Origin: Bacillus sp. (in: firmicutes)
GTDB taxonomy: Bacteria > Bacillota > Bacilli > Bacillales > JACDOC01
NCBI GenBank assembly: GCA_017656295.1
Contig: JACDOC010000019.1
Coordinates: 1-55,631 of the forward strand
Direction of reading: 5' to 3'
Length of the DNA: 55,631 nt
The notes below the pieces were generated by a model. It saw only the letters and a program-made list of their open reading frames with translations. It was not told the DNA's origin and did not search any database. A program made the position numbers and the translations under genes. Positions 49,121-55,631 of the stretch are shown here, in pieces (positions within the stretch are counted from its first letter, which is position 1; every line of letters begins with the position of its first letter).

Positions 49121-49688
49121 TAATTACGACTCATTTACGTATAACTTAGTTCAATATTTAGGTGAACTTGGTGAAACGTTAGTCGTCAAAAGAAACGATG
49201 AAATCACCATTCAACAAATTGAAGAGTTACAGCCAGATTTTTTAATGATTTCTCCAGGACCATGTAGTCCGAATGAAGCGGGAATTAGCATGGAAGCGAT
49301 TCGTCATTTCGCCGGAAAAATACCAATATTTGGAGTTTGTCTTGGTCACCAATCGATTGCACAAGTGTTTGGCGGGGACGTTGTACAAGCTGACCGACTC
49401 ATGCACGGAAAAACCTCTTCCATCTATCATGACGGGAAGACGATTTTTACGAACTTACCTAATCCGTTTGTAGCAACTAGATACCATTCGTTAATTGTAA
49501 AAAGAGAAACGCTGCCAGATTGCTTTGAAGTGACCGCTTGGACAGAAGAAAACGAAATTATGGGAATTCGTCATAAAGAGTTTCCGATTGAAGGGGTTCA
49601 ATTTCATCCAGAGTCCATTATGACGACAGAAGGAAAGCGATTGTTACGCAATTTTATTAAACATTACAAAAATGAACTCGTTCGTTAA
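49104..49688 (+). CDS. pabA: Glutamine amidotransferase for PABA/anthranilate synthesis
   Basis: A 194-residue class I glutaminase; in Bacillus one protein serves both PabB and TrpE. Catalytic Cys79 is in FGVCLGHQ, and the His-Glu pair is in [11 protein letters not shown] 49104 has GGGGG 8 nt upstream and gives the family start [18 protein letters not shown] 49098 is a weaker alternative. Overlaps pabB; pabC follows after 15 nt. Confidence 0.96.
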   Translation: MILMIDNYDSFTYNLVQYLGELGETLVVKRNDEITIQQIEELQPDFLMISPGPCSPNEAGISMEAIRHFAGKIPIFGVCLGHQSIAQVFGGDVVQADRLMHGKTSSIYHDGKTIFTNLPNPFVATRYHSLIVKRETLPDCFEVTAWTEENEIMGIRHKEFPIEGVQFHPESIMTTEGKRLLRNFIKHYKNELVR

Positions 49689-49703
49689 TGTAGGGGTTGG
49701 AAG

Positions 49704-50561
49704 ATGTATATTTACATGAATGGTCAAGTGATACCAAAAGAGGAAGCGAAAATTTCTCCGTTTGACCACGGCTTTTTATATGGATTAGGTGTCTTTGAAA
49801 CATTTCGAACGTATGACGGGCATCCTTTTTTGCTCGATGACCATTTAGATCGGCTACAAAAGGGGTTGCAACAACTTCAAATTGAGTTATCCATTCAACG
49901 CACGGATGTCGCTCAAATGTTAAAGGAACTGTACGAAAAAAATGGATGGAAAAATGCGTATTGTCGCTTAAATGTGTCAGCCGGAAATGGAGAGATCGGA
50001 CTACAAGTATCACCTTACACCTGTCCGAATGTCATTTTGTTTCAAAAACCCCTTCCACCTATTGGAGCAAGTTCGGAAAAAAGCATTCAATTTTTACAAT
50101 TACGCCGGAATACACCCGAAACTAACGAACGATTAAAATCCCACCATTATTTAAATAATGTGGCTGCGAAACGGGAAATTGGTGAACAAGCTTCTGTTGA
50201 AGGGGTTTTTTTAACCGAACAAGGGTGGGTAGCGGAAGGCATTGTGTCAAACGTGTTTTGGGTAAAAGATGACATCGTCTATACTCCGGCGATAGAGACA
50301 GGGATTTTAAATGGCGTTACGCGTCAATTGGTATTACGAATTCTTAGGAAAGCAGCCATCGACGTGGTGGAAGGGTTGTTTACGAAAGAAGCCTTACTAG
50401 ATGCCGATGAAATATTTTTAACGAACTCCATTCAAGAGGTCGTACCCGTTCATCGATGTGAAGACCGTGATTTACCTGGTCGTACTGGAAAAATAACTTT
50501 ATTTTTATCTAATGAATACCGAAAATACACACACTTTTTATGGAGTCAACGTGAGCTGTAA
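49704..50561 (+). CDS. pabC: Aminodeoxychorismate lyase
   Basis: Fold-type IV PLP enzyme (285 residues) that releases pyruvate from aminodeoxychorismate to give p-aminobenzoate. The N-terminal ISPFDHGFLYGLGVFETFRTYDG and the probable PLP lysine Lys145 in RLKSHHYLNNVAAKRE fit the family; EGIVSNVFWV and LTNSIQEVVPV are further blocks. It could be misread as a branched-chain aminotransferase, but the operon fixes the role. folP is 12 nt downstream. Confidence 0.93.
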   Translation: MYIYMNGQVIPKEEAKISPFDHGFLYGLGVFETFRTYDGHPFLLDDHLDRLQKGLQQLQIELSIQRTDVAQMLKELYEKNGWKNAYCRLNVSAGNGEIGLQVSPYTCPNVILFQKPLPPIGASSEKSIQFLQLRRNTPETNERLKSHHYLNNVAAKREIGEQASVEGVFLTEQGWVAEGIVSNVFWVKDDIVYTPAIETGILNGVTRQLVLRILRKAAIDVVEGLFTKEALLDADEIFLTNSIQEVVPVHRCEDRDLPGRTGKITLFLSNEYRKYTHFLWSQREL

Positions 50562-50573
50562 GGAGGGAAGTAC

Positions 50574-51407
50574 ATGAAGCAAGTGATTCAATGCAAAAAT
50601 TACACGCTTGATTATTCAAATAAAACGTTAATTATGGGGATTTTAAACGTTACCCCGGATTCTTTTTCGGATGGAGGTCATTATACAACTATCGAAAAAG
50701 CGGTCGAGCATGCGAAACAATTAGTGGAAGATGGAGCGGATATCATTGATATCGGCGGTGAATCGACACGGCCAGGACATGAGCCCGTTCCGTTGGAAGA
50801 AGAATTACGGCGAGTGATTCCAGTTGTAGAAGCAGTTTCAAAGGCCGTGGATGTACCCATTTCCATTGATACGTATAAAGCGGAGACAGCCAAACAAGCG
50901 ATTGAAGCTGGTGCTCATATTATTAACGATGTGTGGGGAGCGAAAAAAGAACCGGAGATCGCCAAAGTGGCAGCAGAATACGGCGTCCCTATTATATTAA
51001 TGCATAATCGTATAAATCGTGATTATTCATCATTTATACGAGATGTCATCCAAGATGTCTATGAAAGTATTTTTATTGCCAAACAAGCGGGGGTAACGGA
51101 TGAACAAATTATTTTAGATCCTGGAATTGGTTTTGCGAAAGACGTTAAGCAAAATATCGAAATGATGCAGCACCTAGATGTTCTCGTTTCTTTAGGCTAT
51201 CCGGTATTACTCGGTACATCTCGGAAGTCGATGATTGGGAAAATTTTAGATTTACCAGTCAACGAACGCGTAGAAGGGACAGGGGCTACAGTTTGTTATG
51301 GGATTCAAAAAGGGTGTCAAATCGTTCGTGTCCATGACGTAAAAGAAATAAGCCGAATGACCAAAATGATGGATGTCCTTGTTGGAAAGTGTGAATTCAA
51401 TGGATAA
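50574..51407 (+). CDS. folP: Dihydropteroate synthase
   Basis: Joins p-aminobenzoate to the pterin pyrophosphate; the target of sulfonamides (sul in B. subtilis). The 277-residue TIM barrel has MGILNVTPDSFSDGG, DIGGESTRPGHEPV and the later DPGIGFAKDVKQN and GTSRKSMIG blocks. SD AAGGAGGG. Overlaps folB by 8 nt. Confidence 0.97.
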   Translation: MKQVIQCKNYTLDYSNKTLIMGILNVTPDSFSDGGHYTTIEKAVEHAKQLVEDGADIIDIGGESTRPGHEPVPLEEELRRVIPVVEAVSKAVDVPISIDTYKAETAKQAIEAGAHIINDVWGAKKEPEIAKVAAEYGVPIILMHNRINRDYSSFIRDVIQDVYESIFIAKQAGVTDEQIILDPGIGFAKDVKQNIEMMQHLDVLVSLGYPVLLGTSRKSMIGKILDLPVNERVEGTGATVCYGIQKGCQIVRVHDVKEISRMTKMMDVLVGKCEFNG

Positions 51408-51768
51408 AATTTTTATTCAAGAGATGGAGTTTTACGGTTATCACGGTGTTTATGAGGAAGAGAACCGGTTAGGTCAACGGTTCCGTGTTAGTGTGACGCT
51501 TTTTCTTAATTTACAAAAAGCCGGTCTGACCGATGAATTACAGCATTCCGTCAACTACGCTGAAGTTTACATGCTATGTAAAAATATTGTGGAAGGTAAG
51601 CCGTTTAAGTTGATTGAATCTGTTGCGGAAACGATTGCTTCCTCTATTTTAGAAACGTTCCCATTAGTAAAAGAAGTAACGGTCACGTTCGTAAAACCAG
51701 ATCCTCCTATTCCTGGTCATTATCAATCCGTCGGGGTAGAGATTACGAGAGGAAGATTTGATGAGTAA
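51400..51768 (+). CDS. folB: Dihydroneopterin aldolase
   Basis: Cleaves dihydroneopterin to 6-hydroxymethyl-dihydropterin and glycolaldehyde (122 residues). FYGYHGVYEEENRLGQRF and the C-terminal VKPDPPIPGHYQSVGVEI are family marks. ATG 51400 lies within the folP end with GGAAAGTG upstream. Overlaps folK by 8 nt, so folP-folB-folK translation is coupled. Confidence 0.96.
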   Translation: MDKIFIQEMEFYGYHGVYEEENRLGQRFRVSVTLFLNLQKAGLTDELQHSVNYAEVYMLCKNIVEGKPFKLIESVAETIASSILETFPLVKEVTVTFVKPDPPIPGHYQSVGVEITRGRFDE

Positions 51769-52288
51769 CGTTGCTTATTTATCGTTAGGCTCAAACCTAG
51801 GGAATCGGTTAGAATTTTTACGGAAAGCGATCCAATTATTACATGAACATCCACAAATTCGTGTAGTGGATGTATCTTCGGTGTATGAAACGGACCCAGT
51901 AGGATATATCGAACAGGACAGGTTTTTAAATATGGCAGTAAAAATAGAAACTACTTTATCTCCTGAACAACTGTTGGATACCTGCTTAGAGATTGAAAAA
52001 AGCTTAGGTCGGGTACGAGAAGTGAAGTGGGGGCCTCGGACCATCGACCTTGACATTTTATTGTATAATGATGACAATAGGAAAACAGAGAAGCTTATAG
52101 TTCCTCATCCTCGACTACAAGATAGAGCGTTTGTGTTAATACCTCTATTGGAAATAGATCGTTCGTTACAACATCCAACGTTTCAACAACCGCTACAACA
52201 GATGTTGGACGAATTAAAGGACAGAAAAGGAGTTCGACTATGGAAGCCGAAAAATGGGGAAGACGTATTCGCGCATTTAGAAAATTAA
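51761..52288 (+). CDS. folK: 2-amino-4-hydroxy-6-hydroxymethyldihydropteridine pyrophosphokinase
   Basis: Pyrophosphorylates the hydroxymethylpterin for FolP (175 residues). Motifs are AYLSLGSNLGNRLEFL, YETDPVGYIEQDRFLN and the HPPK signature WGPRTIDLDILLYND. ATG 51761 has GAGAGGAAG upstream; TTG 51758 is in frame but less likely. The 3' end overlaps yazB by 49 nt. Confidence 0.96.
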   Translation: MSNVAYLSLGSNLGNRLEFLRKAIQLLHEHPQIRVVDVSSVYETDPVGYIEQDRFLNMAVKIETTLSPEQLLDTCLEIEKSLGRVREVKWGPRTIDLDILLYNDDNRKTEKLIVPHPRLQDRAFVLIPLLEIDRSLQHPTFQQPLQQMLDELKDRKGVRLWKPKNGEDVFAHLEN

Positions 52289-52464
52289 AAGGGTATACCC
52301 AAGAAGGGCTAGCGAAAGAAATAGGTGTATCTGTTTCTGTACTAGGAGAGGTCGAAAGGGGATATCGTATCCCTTCCGACGATTTAGTGATGAAAATCGC
52401 TTCGTATTTGAATGTATCTGTTGATGAATTGTCACCGACGGACGAAGATGAGACTTCGAACTAA
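52240..52464 (+). CDS. yazB: XRE-type HTH regulator YazB
   Basis: A 74-residue stand-alone helix-turn-helix protein (Cro/CI fold): [57 protein letters not shown], then an acidic tail. Targets are unknown. It begins 49 nt before the folK stop, in another frame, with AAAAGGAG upstream of ATG; the overlap and dusB 13 nt later place it inside the folate operon. Confidence 0.92.
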   Translation: MEAEKWGRRIRAFRKLKGYTQEGLAKEIGVSVSVLGEVERGYRIPSDDLVMKIASYLNVSVDELSPTDEDETSN

Positions 52465-52477
52465 AGGAGGTATCGTG

Positions 52478-53476
52478 ATGTTAAAAATTGGCGATATTCA
52501 AATGAAGAACCAAGTCGTCCTTGCGCCAATGGCTGGGGTATGTAACTCCGCTTTCCGTTTGACGGTAAAAGAGTTTGGAGCAGGACTTGTGTATGCCGAA
52601 ATGGTTAGCGATAAAGGAATTATTTTTAAAAATGAAAAAACGTTAAGTATGTTGTATATCGACGAGCGGGAAAAGCCGATGAGTCTGCAAATATTTGGTG
52701 GAGAAAAAGAGACGCTCGTGGAGGCGGCTAAGTTTGTTGATAAGAATACGAATGCCGATATAATCGATATTAATATGGGTTGTCCGGTACCAAAGATTAC
52801 GAAATGCGATGCGGGGGCAAAATGGCTACTCGATCCAAATAAAATTTACGAAATGGTCGCTGCGGTTGTAGATGCGGTCGAGAAACCAGTTACGGTCAAA
52901 ATGCGCATGGGTTGGGACGAAGAGCATATTTATGCGGTAGAAAATGCCCAAGCGGTAGAACGTGCGGGGGGTCAAGCAGTTGCTTTACACGGTCGAACTC
53001 GTGTCCAAATGTATGAAGGAAAGGCTAACTGGGACATCATTCGCGAGGTTAAACAAGCGGTGAACATTCCGGTTATAGGTAACGGAGATGTCCAAACACC
53101 ACAAGATGCCAAACGTATGTTAGATGAAACTGGTTGTGACGGTGTTATGATTGGTCGTGCGGCCTTAGGAAATCCATGGATCATTTATCGTACGGTGAAA
53201 TATTTAGAAACAGGAGAATTAATTGGTGAGCCTTCTGTCCGTGAAAAAATTGATGTATGTAAGCTTCATCTCGACCGCTTAATTGGTCTAAAGGGCGAAG
53301 AAATTGCTGTTCGTGAAATGAGAAAACATGCTTCTTGGTACTTAAAAGGTATTCGTGGAAATGCGAAAGCACGGAAAGCAATTAATGAATGTAACACTCG
53401 AGAGGAGTTAGTTCGTCTATTAGATCAATTAGTAGAGGAAGTAGAAGCTCGCGAAGCCATCCAACAGATTAGTTAA
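52478..53476 (+). CDS. dusB: tRNA-dihydrouridine synthase DusB
   Basis: FMN enzyme (332 residues) that reduces uridines in tRNA (and, in some bacteria, rRNA). Motifs are [13 protein letters not shown], catalytic Cys102 in [24 protein letters not shown], and [24 protein letters not shown] 52478 lies 7 nt after AAAGGAGG. Last gene of the pab-fol-yazB-dusB run; a terminator follows. Confidence 0.95.
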   Translation: MLKIGDIQMKNQVVLAPMAGVCNSAFRLTVKEFGAGLVYAEMVSDKGIIFKNEKTLSMLYIDEREKPMSLQIFGGEKETLVEAAKFVDKNTNADIIDINMGCPVPKITKCDAGAKWLLDPNKIYEMVAAVVDAVEKPVTVKMRMGWDEEHIYAVENAQAVERAGGQAVALHGRTRVQMYEGKANWDIIREVKQAVNIPVIGNGDVQTPQDAKRMLDETGCDGVMIGRAALGNPWIIYRTVKYLETGELIGEPSVREKIDVCKLHLDRLIGLKGEEIAVREMRKHASWYLKGIRGNAKARKAINECNTREELVRLLDQLVEEVEAREAIQQIS

Positions 53477-53547
53477 TATACGTCGTATTTCCCTATTTTT
53501 CGTATAGTTGTTTCCTAAATGTGAAATAAATATGCTAGAAAGTTGAT

Positions 53548-53576
53548 AACTGCCAGTGAGAAGCTGGCAGTTTTTT
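53548..53576 (+). terminator. dusB terminator
   Basis: AACTGCCAG pairs with CTGGCAGTT (9 bp, 7-nt loop), then T6. Confidence 0.88.
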
Positions 53577-53670
53577 ATACAAATTAAACAAAAAAAGTGT
53601 TAGGATAATTAAAGATTTATTCTTTTAACATCGTCTGTACGTAATAACTAAATAACGTATATTGGAGTGA

Positions 53671-55164
<1,494 letters not shown>

Positions 55165-55174
55165 TCGAAGAAAA

Positions 55175-55215
55175 AAGGGGATGTCTACGAAAGGTAGAGC
55201 ATCCCCTTAATTATT
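55175..55215 (+). terminator. lysS terminator
   Basis: AAGGGGATG pairs with CATCCCCTT, with an inner CTAC-GAAA-GGTAG hairpin. The T-tract is weak. Confidence 0.75.
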
Positions 55216-55375
55216 TTTTAATTGAAGTGTTTTTGTTTTCTAAAATATAATAAATTCACGTTCATATTATCTATAGTGAAACCTAATAAAATCCCATGAT
55301 TACAGTATTTTTCTTACATCTTTCAATAACTGACTATCAGGAAAAATTTTTTATTAAAAAAATATAAAAATACTA

Positions 55376-55404
55376 TTGCATCCTTTTTTGAAAGGTGCTA
55401 TATT
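55376..55404 (+). promoter_or_regulatory. rRNA operon promoter P1
   Basis: TTGCAT, 17 bp, TATATT (with TGC before the -10), after an A/T-rich UP-like stretch (55340-55375). A small hairpin CGTTGC..GCAACG follows at 55411-55436. Confidence 0.7.
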
Positions 55405-55458
55405 AATACTCGTTGCTACGATGTAACAAAGCAACGAACAAAAAAATAAAAAAAGTTG

Positions 55459-55487
55459 TTGACACAACGGATCGAATGTTATATATT
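55459..55487 (+). promoter_or_regulatory. rRNA operon promoter P2
   Basis: TTGACA, 17 bp, TATATT. Tandem spacing of about 80 bp from P1 is typical of Bacillus rrn operons. The leader then carries the conserved CTTGAAAACTAAACAAA antitermination-like segment. Confidence 0.8.
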
Positions 55488-55583
55488 ATAAAAGTCGCTG
55501 TCAAAAAGGCGGTGGCAATTGATCCTTGAAAACTAAACAAAACGAAGCGTCAATGTCAATGAATTTGAGTCTTTCTATCAAAC

Positions 55584-55631
55584 TTTTTCGGAGAGTTTGA
55601 TCCTGGCTCAGGACGAACGCTGGCGGCGTGC
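55584..55631 (+). rRNA. rrs: 16S rRNA, 5' end (truncated by the window)
   Basis: The 5' end is recognisable from GGAGAGTTTGATCCTGGCTC followed by AGGACGAACGCTGGCGGCGTGC. The mature end should be at about 55584, by comparison with B. subtilis. The gene runs off the right edge. Confidence 0.95.

Noticed and set aside
52412-52477. N-terminal extension of dusB inside yazB
   Set aside because: It contains the dusB SD and adds non-conserved residues.

Overview
The window is a block of chromosome from an endospore-forming Bacillaceae bacterium (Bacillota). Gene order follows the Bacillus subtilis region just clockwise of oriC (csfB to lysS, then an rRNA operon) almost gene for gene. Nearly every gene reads left to right, away from the origin; the exceptions are abrB and two tRNAs. 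DNA is AT-rich, and TTG or GTG starts with strong Shine-Dalgarno (SD) sequences are common. The gene set points to a relative of Bacillus, Anoxybacillus or Geobacillus; I cannot name the species. Compared with my recollection of B. subtilis, xpaC and yaaN are missing between csfB and yaaO, and a 94-residue membrane protein gene is added before yabP.

Layout. 0.2-8 kb: csfB, yaaO, tmk, darA, yaaR, holB, ricT, yabA, yabB, yazA, rsmI (DNA replication, c-di-AMP sensing, RNA modification). 8-16 kb: abrB (minus strand) with Spo0A boxes, metG with a leader holding two terminator-like hairpins, a parS site, tatD, yabE, rnmV, rsmA, yabG. 16-24 kb: veg, sspF, ispE, purR, ridA, spoVG, glmU, prs, ctc, pth, fin. 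24-34 kb: mfd, spoVT, yabM, yabN, rqcP, the small unknown gene, yabP, yabQ, divIC, yabR. 34.5-39 kb: tRNA-Glu and tRNA-Met (minus strand), then spoIIE, yabS, yabT. 39-47 kb: tilS, hpt, ftsH, coaX, hslO, yacD, cysK. 47-55 kb: a folate operon (pabB-pabA-pabC-folP-folB-folK) running into yazB and dusB, then lysS and the 5' end of a 16S rRNA gene behind tandem promoters.

Regulation. Candidate promoters for many sigma classes can be read directly: sigma-A (veg, yabE, spoIIE with 21-bp spacing, tRNAs, rrn), sigma-B (ctc), sigma-H (spoVG), sigma-F (csfB, fin), sigma-E (yabP), sigma-G (spoVT), sigma-K (yabG) and an ECF-type promoter antisense to yabE. Vegetative housekeeping and sporulation control are interleaved.

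Most unusual content. Four copies of a non-coding, hairpin-forming element (about 185 or 260 bp) lie at 2.6, 19.1, 31.9 and 47.3 kb. The two long copies are bounded by perfect 8-bp direct repeats, and the ends are inverted repeats starting GGCTCT or GGCTAT, so this looks like a miniature transposable element (MITE). All four copies sit directly behind the T-tract of an intrinsic terminator, and each carries at least one TTATNCACA DnaA-box-like 9-mer. This is the best candidate here for something not fully described.
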